Source of the DNA: Haloprofundus halophilus
Lineage (GTDB): Archaea > Halobacteriota > Halobacteria > Halobacteriales > Haloferacaceae
Direction of reading: 5' to 3'
NCBI RefSeq assembly: GCF_003439925.1
Contig: NZ_QQRR01000001.1
Location: forward strand, 1,054,001 to 1,118,000
Length of the DNA: 64,000 nucleotides
Positions 8,733-17,516 of this stretch are shown piece after piece (the first letter of the stretch is position 1; each line of letters opens with the position of its first letter). Position numbers and translations under genes: made by a program. A model generated the notes under the pieces. That model saw only the letters and a list, made by a program, of their open reading frames with translations, did no database searches and had not been told where the DNA came from.

Positions 8733-9551
8733 ATGAGTTCAGAAAATTCACAACAGCAAGCGGTTGGGTTGCTCCAACAACTCGGGTTGAAAGAGTACGA
8801 GGCGAAGTGTTTCGTGGCGCTCTCTCGGCTACCGAAAGGGACGGCAAAGCAGATAAGCGACATCGCGGATACGCCCCGGACGAGGGTGTACGACGCGATT
8901 CGGGTTCTGGAGGCCAAAGGGTTGGTCGAGATTCAACACACCAGCCCGCAGCAGTTCCGAGCCGTCTCGCTCGGAGAGGCGACGCAGACGCTGCGCCGAC
9001 AGTACGAGAACCGCGTCGACCAGCTCTCGGCGATGTTGGAGGACATCGAGCCGGTCGAACTGGACGAGGACGACTCGACCTCCCAGGAGGTCTGGGGGCT
9101 GTCCGGGACGAGCACCATCGCGGCCCGAGCGAACAACCTCATCGAAAACGCGAGCGAGGAGGTCGTGCTGATCGTCGGGTCCGAGGGGATGCTGACCGAC
9201 GCGCTCGTCGAGAGTCTGGACGATGCGACGGACCGAGGAGTGCCGGTGCTCGTCGGAACCGTCTCCGAGGACGTTCGAGAGCGACTACAGCAGCGGGTGG
9301 GCGACATCAACGTGTTCGTCTCCGAACTCAAGTGGCTCCACGAGTCGGAAGCCACCGACACCGACGACGAGGTCAGCATCGAGCGCATCCTCCTCGTGGA
9401 CCGAAACACCATTCTACTGAGTTCGCTCGACCCGGGGACGATGAACGAACACGCCGTCTTCGGGCGCGGATTCGACAACGGACTCGTCGTCCTCACGCGC
9501 CGACTGCTGGCTTCGGGCCTCCTCCCGTCGCAGGACCCCGGCCGGAACTAA
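8733..9551 (+). CDS. TrmB family transcriptional regulator
   Basis: A 272-residue regulator. Residues about 10-75 form the TrmB winged helix ('LGLKEYEAKCFVALSRLPKG', then ISDIADTPRTRVYDAIRVLE). A short coiled coil follows ('LRRQYENRVDQLSAMLEDIE'), then an alpha/beta effector domain of the phospholipase-D-like/TrmB C-terminal type (about 115-265). TrmB proteins regulate sugar or central metabolism by binding carbohydrates; no sugar gene is adjacent, so the target is unknown. The start is MSSENS at 8733; an ATG at 8721 is also in frame, but a repeated 12-mer that may be an operator abuts 8733. Confidence 0.87.
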   Translation: MSSENSQQQAVGLLQQLGLKEYEAKCFVALSRLPKGTAKQISDIADTPRTRVYDAIRVLEAKGLVEIQHTSPQQFRAVSLGEATQTLRRQYENRVDQLSAMLEDIEPVELDEDDSTSQEVWGLSGTSTIAARANNLIENASEEVVLIVGSEGMLTDALVESLDDATDRGVPVLVGTVSEDVRERLQQRVGDINVFVSELKWLHESEATDTDDEVSIERILLVDRNTILLSSLDPGTMNEHAVFGRGFDNGLVVLTRRLLASGLLPSQDPGRN

Positions 9552-9588
9552 CCGCCCGGCGTCGACGAACGACGCGCGACGCGCGACG

Positions 9589-10062
9589 TTACGCGCTCGC
9601 CTCGCCCATCTCGTCTGCACCGCCGGGAATCACGCCGAGTTGTTCCATCATGCCCAGCGCGTGCGGACTGTTGAACTCCTCGGCGCAGCGGTCGCCGTCG
9701 AATCGGACGATGGTGATTCCCGGCGTCTCGACGCTCTTCCCGGTCGGCGGAACGTCCATCCCGCGGACGCGGAGCGTCCCCTCGTGCGTACCGGTGACCC
9801 GGTATCGGCAGACGACGCAGTCGTCGGCGACGATGAGGTCGTCGACGTGGACGGTGAGGTCCGGCATCGCCTCGCGGTAGGTCTCGATGAGGGTTCGGTA
9901 CTCGTCGACGCCGCGGAACGACCGTTCGAGCTGGTAGTGTGTCGAGACGTAGTCGTCGGCGAGCGCCTCGTCGAGGACGCCGTAGTCACCCTTGCTCCAC
10001 GCTTCGTCGGCGACGCGGCGGAACTGTCTCTCCATCTGGGTTTGCGGTTCGGTGGTTGCCAT
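9589..10062 (-). CDS. SnoaL-like ester cyclase family protein
   Basis: A 157-residue single-domain protein of the NTF2-like fold. Visible elements are the helix 'RVADEAWSKGDYGVLDEALADD', the conserved 'FRGVDEYRTLIETYREAMPD' and the strand block LTVHVDDLIVADDCVVCRYRV, followed by TGTHEG and the GMDVPPTGKSV segment, as in polyketide-cyclase/SnoaL-like ester cyclases. The reaction is unknown in archaea. Start is ATG at 10062 (MATTEPQ); a start four codons upstream is possible. It is divergent from the DoxX gene. Confidence 0.82.
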   Translation of the reverse strand: MATTEPQTQMERQFRRVADEAWSKGDYGVLDEALADDYVSTHYQLERSFRGVDEYRTLIETYREAMPDLTVHVDDLIVADDCVVCRYRVTGTHEGTLRVRGMDVPPTGKSVETPGITIVRFDGDRCAEEFNSPHALGMMEQLGVIPGGADEMGEASA

Positions 10063-10207
10063 ATCTATCACCAAAAGTCATGTACGACCCGCAAGGAGAT
10101 AGAGACTCGTTACGGACGGCGCGAGCGTGGGAGTTTCGGCAAGCTGCCGCACCAAAACGGTAATTTACTCGCCGTAAGTAGTTAGAACCCTAACTCGCAG
10201 ATACTGG

Positions 10208-10215
10208 TTTTATTA
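10208..10215 (+). promoter_or_regulatory. TATA-like box of the doxX-like gene
   Basis: TTTTATTA lies 30 to 23 bases before the ATG at 10238, the spacing expected for a leaderless haloarchaeal transcript. This supports 10238 rather than the TTG at 10229 as the start. Confidence 0.6.
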
Positions 10216-10237
10216 CAAGTCAGCGGCATTGACTGGT

Positions 10238-10792
10238 ATGTCTACCCAAGAAGTCGAACTCCGAAGCACGGTCGCGGGGTTCACTGCGGAAGGAAAGCTC
10301 CACACGCTGAGTGTCTGGTTCATCCTCGCGCTCCGGCTGATGATGGGGGTCGCGTTCCTCCAGGCCGGTAGTAGCAAGCTTCTGGGCGGCGATTTCAGCG
10401 CCGCCGGCTACCTGGCGAACGCGCCGGCCGCCAACGGCAGTCCGGCCGCGGACCTGTTCGCCGCGATGGCGCAGACGACCTGGTTCATGGAGTTCGTAAA
10501 CGTCGCCGTCCCGTGGGGACAGATCGCTATCGGCCTCGGCATCTTGGTCGGCTGCCTGACGCGGCTGGCAGCGTTCTGGGGCGCGTTCATGATGGTGCTG
10601 TTCTACCTCGGAAACTGGGACGTCTCCCACGGCTACATCAACGGCGACTTCGCCTACATGCTGGTGTTCCTCTCGGTCGCCGCCTTCGGCGCCGGTCGGA
10701 TTCTCGGACTCGACAGATACATCGAACAGTACGAAGTCGGCGGCAGACCGCTCGTCGAACGGTACCCGTGGACGCGGTACTTGCTGGGCTGA
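10238..10792 (+). CDS. DoxX family membrane protein
   Basis: A 184-residue protein with about four transmembrane helices. It has the DoxX signature: a first helix 'LRLMMGVAFLQAGSSKLLGG', a second around 'VPWGQIAIGLGILVGCLTRLAA', then 'FMMVLFYLGNWD' and a C-terminal helix ending GRILGLDRYIE. DoxX/DoxD relatives include terminal quinol oxidase subunits (thiosulfate:quinone oxidoreductase) and redox-associated membrane proteins. There is no DoxA partner nearby, so no electron-transfer role can be assigned. Confidence 0.85.
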   Translation: MSTQEVELRSTVAGFTAEGKLHTLSVWFILALRLMMGVAFLQAGSSKLLGGDFSAAGYLANAPAANGSPAADLFAAMAQTTWFMEFVNVAVPWGQIAIGLGILVGCLTRLAAFWGAFMMVLFYLGNWDVSHGYINGDFAYMLVFLSVAAFGAGRILGLDRYIEQYEVGGRPLVERYPWTRYLLG

Positions 10793-10797
10793 ACCAC

Positions 10798-10839
10798 CGA
10801 CCGGACGACCACACCGACCGGACGACCACACCGACCGGA
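10798..10839. repeat. 17-bp tandem repeat, 2.5 copies
   Basis: The unit CGACCGGACGACCACAC (10798-10814) is repeated exactly at 10815-10831 and partly after that. It sits between the convergent DoxX and AEC genes. Confidence 0.8.
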
Positions 10840-10867
10840 GCGGGAGTCGGCGACGCCTCTCGCGACC

Positions 10868-11836
10868 TTAAATCACCATCCCCGACTCTAACACGGCGAT
10901 GAGAACCGTCAGCACCGGAATGCTGACGAGCGTCGTCGAGAAGACGACGGCGCTGACGTACTCCGCCGCCGAGAGGCCGCCGACGGTCGCGCCGTCGGAG
11001 AACTCGATGACGAGGATGAGCGGCGTGATGGCGGCGGGCATCGCGCATTCGAGGACGAAGACGCGCGCGACCGTCGGGTCGGCGAAGCCGAGCGCGAACG
11101 CGACGCCGAGACCGACGACGGGGGCGACGACCATCTTGAGCGCGTTGGCGACGCCGACGCGCGAGAGCGCGGAGCCGTAGTCGGTGTTAGCCAGTTGGAT
11201 GCCGAGGATGAGCAGCATCACCGGAATCGAGGAGTCGCCGACGAGTTGGACCGTCTCCATCGCCGCGCCGTCGACGGGCGGGACGACGCCGAGCCACCGC
11301 GCGGCGACGGCGGCGATAACGGCGTAGACGAGCGGGACGCGGAGCGCGCGTTTGAACCCGTCGAGACCCGCCGAGCCGCCGCTTCGGGAGGCGATGTAGA
11401 CGCCGATGGTGTAGACGAGCACGCCCTGCACTGCGAGGTAGAGCACCGCCGTGCTGCGCCCCGTCGTACCGAACGCGAACTCCGAGAGCGGGACGCCGTA
11501 GTTGCCGGAGTTCGGGAACGCGCTGACGAGGACGAGCGCGCTCAGAATCGGCTCGGGTTCGCCGAGCAGTCGACCGATTCCCTCGGAGACGAGAATCATC
11601 GCGACGGTGTAGGCGGCGACGCCCAGCGCGACCCGGACGAGCGTCCCGCCGCCGAGCGTCGTCGTCGCGAGGCTGTGGAAGACGAGCGCGGGCGCGAGTA
11701 CGTAGAGGGTTACCGTGTTCAACGGCCCGGGGTCGACGTCTTGGGTCCGCCCGAGTAGAAAGCCGATGCCCGCCAGCGCGAGAATCGGCAGTATCGCGGT
11801 GGCGAAGATAGAGACCAGTGACACGCTCGAAGCCAC
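10868..11836 (-). CDS. AEC (auxin efflux carrier) family transporter
   Basis: A 322-residue hydrophobic protein with about ten transmembrane helices in two five-helix bundles. It has the AEC-family features 'LPILALAGIGFLLGR' at the N-terminus, the crossover 'VSAFPNSGNYGVPLSEFAFG' (about residues 105-124), and 'ECAMPAAITPLILVIEF' in the second half. Relatives export carboxylates such as malate or malonate, or auxin in plants. The substrate here cannot be read from sequence. Confidence 0.88.
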   Translation of the reverse strand: MASSVSLVSIFATAILPILALAGIGFLLGRTQDVDPGPLNTVTLYVLAPALVFHSLATTTLGGGTLVRVALGVAAYTVAMILVSEGIGRLLGEPEPILSALVLVSAFPNSGNYGVPLSEFAFGTTGRSTAVLYLAVQGVLVYTIGVYIASRSGGSAGLDGFKRALRVPLVYAVIAAVAARWLGVVPPVDGAAMETVQLVGDSSIPVMLLILGIQLANTDYGSALSRVGVANALKMVVAPVVGLGVAFALGFADPTVARVFVLECAMPAAITPLILVIEFSDGATVGGLSAAEYVSAVVFSTTLVSIPVLTVLIAVLESGMVI

Positions 11837-11884
11837 CCGGGCGGCGATACCAAACGTTTCGGATGCGGCGACCCGCGCGGCGAC

Positions 11885-12184
11885 TCAGCCGGCCGATTCG
11901 CGGCGAGCGGTCGCCCGGCGTGCCCACCGAACGACACCGACGACGGTCGCCGCTTCGAGGTACGCGAACACCGCCCAGAACGCGAAGAAGAACGTGTAGG
12001 CCGGGACGCCGAACTCGTTGAACAGCAACGTATCGAGGAAGAACGCGACGACGTACGCGGGGAAAGTGGCATAGATCACCGGTTCGACGAGGGCACCGAC
12101 CCGATTGAGCACGAGGAGGGCGACGAAGACGGCGAACACCGCGAGTGTCGTCGTATCGACGAGCGTGCGGCGGAGGGGGACCAT
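11885..12184 (-). CDS. Small membrane protein, unknown function
   Basis: A 99-residue protein with three hydrophobic segments: 'TTLAVFAVFVALLVLNRVGA', 'IYATFPAYVVAFFLDTLLF' and 'YTFFFAFWAVFAYLEAATVV'. It ends in a basic Arg-rich tail. Start is the ATG at 12184 (MVPLRRT); a longer start eight codons upstream is possible. I recognise no family. It lies just upstream of the AEC gene on the same strand, 48 bases away, and may be co-transcribed with it. Confidence 0.65.
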   Translation of the reverse strand: MVPLRRTLVDTTTLAVFAVFVALLVLNRVGALVEPVIYATFPAYVVAFFLDTLLFNEFGVPAYTFFFAFWAVFAYLEAATVVGVVRWARRATARRESAG

Positions 12185-12260
12185 AGGCGAAAATATCCGT
12201 AGAATCACATAACGTTGGCGTCGACGGCTATGTGAGAACGGTTCGCAGCGTCTCGCCGAG

Positions 12261-12974
12261 TTACGCGCCGACGCCTTCGTTGTCGATGAGCCGCCACGCG
12301 CCCGACCCCGTGGTCTCGACGAACTCGCGGCGCTCCATCTCCGCCATCACTTCCTGGAGGCGGTCCGGCTGGGCGATCTCCATCCCGATGGGGTCGACGT
12401 CGTGGAACTCGTCGAGGTAGTGGCGCACGTCTTCGAGTTCGAACGTCTCCTCGTCGGCTTTCACCATCACGCCCGAGATGAGGTCGACCATGTCCTCGAT
12501 GAAGTTCCAGGGGTAGACGATCCACGCCCACTGTTCGAGGCGCTCGCCGACGTAGTCCGGTTCGAACTCGCTGGTCTGCAGCAGTTGCAGCGTCGCCGTG
12601 CGGACCTCGTCGGCGTCGCGCTCGCGGACGTACTCGTCGGCGCGCTTGATGGAACCGCCGGTGTCGGCGATGTCGTCGATGATGAGTACGTTCTTCCCCT
12701 CGACGCTGCCCTCCGGCATCGGGTAGCGGACCTCGGGTTCGCCCGACTTCTGGGCGGTGCCGACGTAGTGTTCCATCTTCAGGCTCGTCAGGTCGTCCAG
12801 CCCGAGGAAGTCGCACAGACACCGACCCGCGAACCACCCGCCGCGGGCGAGCGCGACGACCACGTCCGGTTCGAACGACGACTGTTTCACGTCGTCGCTC
12901 ACGTCGCGGCAGAGTCCGTAGATGTACTCCCAGTTGGTGATAGTGCACTTGAACTCGTCGGGGAGGTCGCTCAT
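12261..12974 (-). CDS. Purine-type phosphoribosyltransferase family protein
   Basis: A 237-residue protein. The PRPP-binding loop VLIIDDIADTGGS (about residues 96-108) and the preceding VVVALARGGWFAGR strand-loop identify a type I phosphoribosyltransferase resembling xanthine/hypoxanthine PRTases. A C-terminal extension of about 90 residues (ending in an MEMRREFV-like winged helix, 'QEVMAEMERREFVETTGSG') is characteristic of a haloarchaeal family and suggests an added DNA- or nucleotide-sensing part (inference). It would salvage a purine base with PRPP, or regulate. Start is ATG at 12974 (MSDLPDEF); a GTG seven codons upstream is less likely. Confidence 0.82.
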   Translation of the reverse strand: MSDLPDEFKCTITNWEYIYGLCRDVSDDVKQSSFEPDVVVALARGGWFAGRCLCDFLGLDDLTSLKMEHYVGTAQKSGEPEVRYPMPEGSVEGKNVLIIDDIADTGGSIKRADEYVRERDADEVRTATLQLLQTSEFEPDYVGERLEQWAWIVYPWNFIEDMVDLISGVMVKADEETFELEDVRHYLDEFHDVDPIGMEIAQPDRLQEVMAEMERREFVETTGSGAWRLIDNEGVGA

Positions 12975-13099
12975 TTCCGACTGTGACTCTGCCACGGCCG
13001 CACATAAGGGTTTACAGGTAGTCTCGTCGGGAAACGGGCGTCCTCCCGACCGACCGGAGTTGGACGAACGCGGGCGTCTCCCGAACGGTCGTGGCTCGC

Positions 13100-13897
13100 T
13101 CAGCGTCCGTATCGGTTCTCGTCTCGGATGAGCGAGCGGACGCGCTCGTGGATGTCGACGAACGCCTCGTCGGTTCGGCTCCGGGGACGGTCGAGGTCGA
13201 CGTCGACGATCTCGCGGACCGTCCCCGGTCCCGGCGTGAGGACGACGATTCGGTCGGCGAGCGTGACCGCCTCCTCGACGTCGTGAGTGACGAACAGAAT
13301 CGTCTTCCTCGTCTCCTCCCAGATGCGCAACAGCCGGTCGTGGAGGGTGCTCTTGGTCTGGGCGTCGACGCTCCCGAACGGTTCGTCCATCAACAGCAGT
13401 TCGGGGTCGACCGCCAGCGCGCGGGCGATACCGACGCGCTGTTTCATGCCGCCGGAGAGCTCCCGGGGATAGGAGTCGCCGAAGCCCGAGAGACCGACCA
13501 GGCCGATCATCTCCTCGACGCGCGTCTCGCGTTCGTCGGGGGCGACGTCCATCTGCTCCAACCCGAACGCGACGTTCTCGCGGACGGTCAACCAGGGAAA
13601 GAGGTGGTACTCCTGGAAGACGATGCCGAGGTCACGCGTGGGAGCGGTCACCGGCTCGCCGGAGAGCAACACCTCGCCGCCGGTCGGCGACTCCAGCCCG
13701 GCGACGATGCGGAACAAGGTGGTCTTACCGCTGCCCGACGGGCCGACGATGCAGACGAACTCGCCGGCGTCGACCTCGAAGTCGACGCCCTCGAGGGCGC
13801 GAAGTCCGTCGCCGTCGCCGTCGTCGTCACCGTCGCCGTCGTCGCCGTACACCTTCGAGATGTCGTGAACGGCGACGCGAGGAACTCCGTCGTTCAT
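13100..13897 (-). CDS. ABC transporter ATP-binding protein (nitrate/sulfonate/taurine type)
   Basis: A 265-residue ABC ATPase. Walker A is GPSGSGKT (residues 52-59), the Q-loop is 'VFQEYHLFPWLTVRENVAFG', the signature is LSGGMKQR, Walker B is LLLMDEPFG and the switch is FVTHDVEEA. The 'LFPWLTV' Q-loop and 'LTPGPGTV' C-terminal motif place it with SsuB/TauB/NrtD proteins. An odd Asp/Gly run (residues 19-31) interrupts the N-terminal strand region, probably a flexible acidic loop. It starts four bases inside the 3' end of the permease gene (GTG AAC region, ATGA-type overlap), so SBP, permease and ATPase form one operon. Confidence 0.92.
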   Translation of the reverse strand: MNDGVPRVAVHDISKVYGDDGDGDDDGDGDGLRALEGVDFEVDAGEFVCIVGPSGSGKTTLFRIVAGLESPTGGEVLLSGEPVTAPTRDLGIVFQEYHLFPWLTVRENVAFGLEQMDVAPDERETRVEEMIGLVGLSGFGDSYPRELSGGMKQRVGIARALAVDPELLLMDEPFGSVDAQTKSTLHDRLLRIWEETRKTILFVTHDVEEAVTLADRIVVLTPGPGTVREIVDVDLDRPRSRTDEAFVDIHERVRSLIRDENRYGR

Positions 13898-14688
13898 CGC
13901 CACGCGAGCAGTCGCCGCTGGACGCGTTCGAACGCCGAATCCACCACGAGGTAGACGAGGCTCATCAGTGCGATGTAGGCGATGACGACGTCGACCGAGA
14001 GGTTGTTGGAGGCGGTCAGAATCGTCCGACCGACGCCGGGAACGCCGAATATTTCGGCGGCGAGGATGAGCATCCAGGAGCGTCCGACGCCGGTCCTGAT
14101 GCCCGTCAGAATCTCCGGCGACGCGGCGGGCAGCACGACCTGTCGAATCTGCCCCCACGTCGAGTTCGCCCCCAGCGAGCGCGCGACGTCGATGAGGTCC
14201 TCGGAGACGCCCTGGACCCCGCCGTAGGTGGCGTAGTAGTTGATCCAGAACGCCCCCGCGGCGATGATGAACGCGGCGCCGCCGTGATTGATGCCGAACC
14301 ACGCGATGGCGAAGCCGATGAGCGCGAGCGGCGGCACCGGTCGAAGCACCCGGACGATGGGCGCGGCCACGTCGTCAAGCCGTTGACTCCACGCCAGCGC
14401 CACGCCGAGTGCTACCCCCAGAACGGTCCCGACGACGGCGCCGGGCAGCCAGTGGGTGACGCTCTGACCCAGCGCGGTCAGCATCGACCCGGAGGCGAGT
14501 TCGACCCAGAACGTCTCCGCGACGACGTCGGGCGACGGCAGGACGTACGTCGGGCTGAACAGCGCGGAAACCCACCAGATGCCGAGGAAGGCGACGACGC
14601 CGGACGCGCCGCGGACGAGTCGCGCCCCGCGGTGGGACCCGCCGATGTCGAAGGAGTCACCGAACTCCGTCTCGATTTCCGTGCTCAT
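13894..14688 (-). CDS. ABC transporter permease (nitrate/sulfonate/taurine type)
   Basis: A 264-residue membrane protein with about six helices. The inner-membrane permease signature lies near 'DVARSLGANSTWGQIRQVVLPAASPEI' (EAA motif), which docks the ATPase. It starts at MSTEIE (14688), four bases after the substrate-binding protein stop. Upstream in-frame sequence is the substrate-binding gene in another frame and is not real protein. The family members SsuC/TauC/NrtB import sulfonates, taurine, nitrate or thiamine pyrimidine precursors. Confidence 0.92.
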   Translation of the reverse strand: MSTEIETEFGDSFDIGGSHRGARLVRGASGVVAFLGIWWVSALFSPTYVLPSPDVVAETFWVELASGSMLTALGQSVTHWLPGAVVGTVLGVALGVALAWSQRLDDVAAPIVRVLRPVPPLALIGFAIAWFGINHGGAAFIIAAGAFWINYYATYGGVQGVSEDLIDVARSLGANSTWGQIRQVVLPAASPEILTGIRTGVGRSWMLILAAEIFGVPGVGRTILTASNNLSVDVVIAYIALMSLVYLVVDSAFERVQRRLLAWR

Positions 14689-14692
14689 CGGT

Positions 14693-15733
14693 TCACTCGA
14701 GACCGTCGTAGACCGAGTAGTCGAACACCTGCTCCGCGGAGAGCGTCGAGTCCGTCTTCCCCAACCGGTTCGCGTACTCGGCGAAGATTTTGGTCCCGCT
14801 CTCGATCTCGCGGGGGTCGGTGATGAAGTTAGACAGCGGCGACTCCATCGCTTGCCTGGCGATGTCGACCGGCAGCGACTGCTCGCCAACGACCGCGCTG
14901 GCGTGTTCCGCGGCCGTCTCCCTGTTCGAGGAGATGAACTCCGTCGCGCGCCGGTGTTGGCGGACGAACGCCGCGGCCGTGTCGGAGTCTCTGACTTCGT
15001 CGGCCATCAGCGTCACCGCGGCGGGTTGGCCGGGCATGAAGTCGGCCGCGACGTCGATGAACTGGTACGGGAGGTCGTTGGCCGCGATCTTCGTCGGCAC
15101 CGGCTCCATGATGCTCGTCCCGTCGAACTCCTCGTTGGCGAGGCCCTGGAAGACGGCGTTGGCGCCGCCCGCGCCGACGATGTCGACGTGTTCGCCCGGT
15201 TCGAGGTCGTGCTCGTCGACGAGCCAGTACCGAAGGAGGATGTCCGGAACCGACCCCTCGGGGAAGGTGCCGAACGTGAACCGCTCGCCCGTCTCGCTGC
15301 GCCACTGCTCGAACGACCCCGCGGGGTCGTTCGGGTCCCACATCTCGGCGAATCGGTCGTGCGCCAGGATGCCCATCGGCTCCTCGATGTTGGCGGCGAC
15401 GACCTTCGCGGCGATGCCGCGGTCGACGACGATCATCGCCGGGACGATACCGAACATCGCTACGTCGATGTCGCCCGATGCGTACGCCTTCACGATGCTC
15501 GGCCCGTCGGTGAACTGCTTGCCCTCGACGTTCGCGTCGAGTTCGTCGAAGTACCCCTCCTGGTCCATCACGAAGTACTGCATGTCGGGGTATATCGGCA
15601 TGTACGCCACCGTGAGCGTATCCGACCCGTCGCTGCCGAGGACGCCGGTACAGCCGGCGAGGCCCGTCAGGGCCGCGGCGCCGGAGCCGGCGAGGTACTC
15701 TCGTCGCGATAGTTCGCGACTCGGTCTGGTCAT
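14693..15733 (-). CDS. ABC transporter substrate-binding lipoprotein (SsuA/ThiY/NMT1-like)
   Basis: A 346-residue exported protein. The N-terminus has a twin-arginine motif (R10-R11 EYLAG) and a lipobox LTGLAGC with Cys28, so it is a Tat lipoprotein anchored outside the membrane. The mature part is a periplasmic-binding fold of the NMT1/THI5-like family: 'LTVAYMPIYPDMQYFVM', the 'YASGDIDVAMFGIVPAMIVVDRG' block, and 'AAAFVRQHRRATEFI'. It is the first gene of the importer operon. The ligand could be nitrate, a sulfonate or a thiamine pyrimidine precursor. A ThiR-like regulator lies 2.5 kb away, but there is no direct link. Confidence 0.9.
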   Translation of the reverse strand: MTRPSRELSRREYLAGSGAAALTGLAGCTGVLGSDGSDTLTVAYMPIYPDMQYFVMDQEGYFDELDANVEGKQFTDGPSIVKAYASGDIDVAMFGIVPAMIVVDRGIAAKVVAANIEEPMGILAHDRFAEMWDPNDPAGSFEQWRSETGERFTFGTFPEGSVPDILLRYWLVDEHDLEPGEHVDIVGAGGANAVFQGLANEEFDGTSIMEPVPTKIAANDLPYQFIDVAADFMPGQPAAVTLMADEVRDSDTAAAFVRQHRRATEFISSNRETAAEHASAVVGEQSLPVDIARQAMESPLSNFITDPREIESGTKIFAEYANRLGKTDSTLSAEQVFDYSVYDGLE

Positions 15734-16019
15734 ATCCCCGTTAGGGTCGGCTCGCTTATGCCGGAACGGCTGTCGGTAAGGGTCACCCGGAGTGTGGACG
15801 CCTCGCCGTCGAGAGCGCTCGCTCGAACGCGCCGTTGGTCGGCTGGAACGCCGAAAACAGTCGTTCCGGGCGCTCGGTGTCCGTCAGAGAAAGCGGTGGT
15901 TTTTACCAAAAACGGGAAACTATCTGATACGTCGGTCTGCACAGGCCCGACGCCGTACCGGTCGAGATGGTGTCCGAGCGGACCGCTCCGGCCGACGACC
16001 GACGGCGGCGCCCGCGGCG

Positions 16020-16919
16020 TTACCACCCGTCCGGCGAGACGCCGACCAGTCCGGCGCTCACGTCCCAGAGCCGACGCCGCGTCGTCTCGTCGCCGACCGA
16101 CGACGCCGGCCGAACCTCCGCGGCGTCGACGTAGACGCCACCCCGTCCGGCGGGCCCGGTGGCGTCGGCCGCGGCGAGGATGCTCTCGGTCCCCTCGTCG
16201 AGAGAGCGCGTGAACCCGAGCGGCAGACGAGAGAAAGCGGTGAGCAGCAGGCGACCGCGGAGCGACGCCCCGCGCGCGAGGTTCGTACTCGGGACGAATC
16301 CGGGGTTGACCGCGGCGGCGGTGACGCCCGCGTCGTCGGGTCCGTCCCTCTCACCGAGTCGTTCGGCCAGTTCCTCGGTGAACAACACGTTGGCGAGCTT
16401 CGACCGCGCGTAGGCGTCCATCCCGTCGTAGCCGCCTCCGGAGAAGAGGTCCGAGAAGTCGAGTTCGCCGCGTTCGAGCAACCCCGACGAGACGGTGACG
16501 ACGCGCGACGGCGCTGCGGCCCGGAGCAGCGAAAGCAACTCGTGCGTCAGCAGAAACGGCGCGAGGTGGTTGACGGCGAAGGTGCGTTCGATGCCGTCGG
16601 CAGTTAGCTCCCGAGACGACGAGAAGACGCCCGCACCGTTGACGAGCAGGTCGAGTCGGTCGGTGCGGGCGCGGAACTCGGCGGCGAGCTTTCGGACGGC
16701 CGACTGTGAAGCGAGGTCGGCTCGATAGAAGGCGACGTCGCCCTCGGTTCGCTCGCGGAGGTCGGCGGCGACCGTCCGGCCGCGTTCTCGGTTTCGGCCG
16801 ACGATGGCGACCGACGCCCCGCGGTCGGCGAGTCGACGCGACACCGACGCGCCAAGACCGCTCGTCCCGCCCGTGACGAGCGCGACGTATCCGGCCGCGC
16901 TCTCGTCCGGCAGTTCCAT
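16020..16919 (-). CDS. Short-chain dehydrogenase/reductase
   Basis: A 299-residue SDR of the retinol-dehydrogenase-like type. It has the nucleotide motif TGGTSGLG (residues about 16-23), the structural NGAG motif, and the active-site pair 'YARSKLANVLFTEELAERLG' (Y-x3-K) preceded by the Ser strand VVTVSSG. The 'NVLFTEEL' context is typical of the WW-domain-oxidoreductase/RDH-like branch. It would oxidise or reduce an unknown alcohol/ketone with NADP(H). Start is MELPDESA at 16919; sequence upstream in the same frame reads across the neighbouring divergent gene. Confidence 0.88.
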   Translation of the reverse strand: MELPDESAAGYVALVTGGTSGLGASVSRRLADRGASVAIVGRNRERGRTVAADLRERTEGDVAFYRADLASQSAVRKLAAEFRARTDRLDLLVNGAGVFSSSRELTADGIERTFAVNHLAPFLLTHELLSLLRAAAPSRVVTVSSGLLERGELDFSDLFSGGGYDGMDAYARSKLANVLFTEELAERLGERDGPDDAGVTAAAVNPGFVPSTNLARGASLRGRLLLTAFSRLPLGFTRSLDEGTESILAAADATGPAGRGGVYVDAAEVRPASSVGDETTRRRLWDVSAGLVGVSPDGW

Positions 16920-17039
16920 ACCGTCCGCTCGGTCGGGGCCGCCAAATACCCTCCTCCCGGCGAGGCGGAGCAGCGACGGGCCCGCTCGGGCGGTCGGTGC
17001 GTCGGTAGCTACATCCGTCCGACGACGAAACCGAGGACC

Positions 17040-17489
17040 ATGGACGGCGAAACGACGTTCCGCGAGGTGCAACGGTTCCGTCAGCGCTGGCTCTGGCTGC
17101 TCCTCGGCGGGGGGTTCGCGTTCTCCCTGCTTCTCGGCCCCGTCTCGATACTCGGCTTCGCCGTCTTCGCTGCGGTCGGGCTGTTGCTCTACAACGCCCG
17201 GCTGGAGACCGAAGTCCGAGACGACGGGGTCTACGTCAGATTCGCCCCGTTCCACCGCTCGCCGCGGCGAATCGCGTGGGAAGAGATCACCTCCGCGGAG
17301 GCGACGGCGTACAGTCCCATCGGCGAGTTCGGCGGGTGGGGCGTCCGGTGGCGGCCCGGCGCGGTCGCCTACTCGGTCAGCGGGAGCGAGGCCGTCCGCA
17401 TCGAGCGGACCGACGACCGAGACGTCGTCGTCGGCTCGGAGCGCGCCGCGGAGTTCGCCGCCGCCATCGCTCGGGCGCGCCGGCAGTGA
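17040..17489 (+). CDS. Small membrane protein with PH-like domain, unknown function
   Basis: A 149-residue protein. Two adjacent hydrophobic helices occupy about residues 16-56 ('WLWLLLGGGFAFSLLLGPVS' and 'LGFAVFAAVGLLLYN'). A cytosolic beta-rich domain follows with 'VRDDGVYVRFAPFH', a GGWGVRWR turn and a C-terminal helix. This layout resembles bacterial membrane-anchored PH-like proteins (DUF6141 type). Function is unknown. It is divergent from the SDR gene. Confidence 0.72.
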   Translation: MDGETTFREVQRFRQRWLWLLLGGGFAFSLLLGPVSILGFAVFAAVGLLLYNARLETEVRDDGVYVRFAPFHRSPRRIAWEEITSAEATAYSPIGEFGGWGVRWRPGAVAYSVSGSEAVRIERTDDRDVVVGSERAAEFAAAIARARRQ

Positions 17490-17516
17490 GCGGACGCTCG
17501 GCGCTCGGCTCCGGCG

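Noticed and set aside
8275-8847. Minus-strand open frame of 190 codons in the spacer before the TrmB-family gene
   Set aside because: It encodes Ser/Pro/Arg-rich, non-acidic sequence, overlaps the well-supported regulator gene and lacks any domain.
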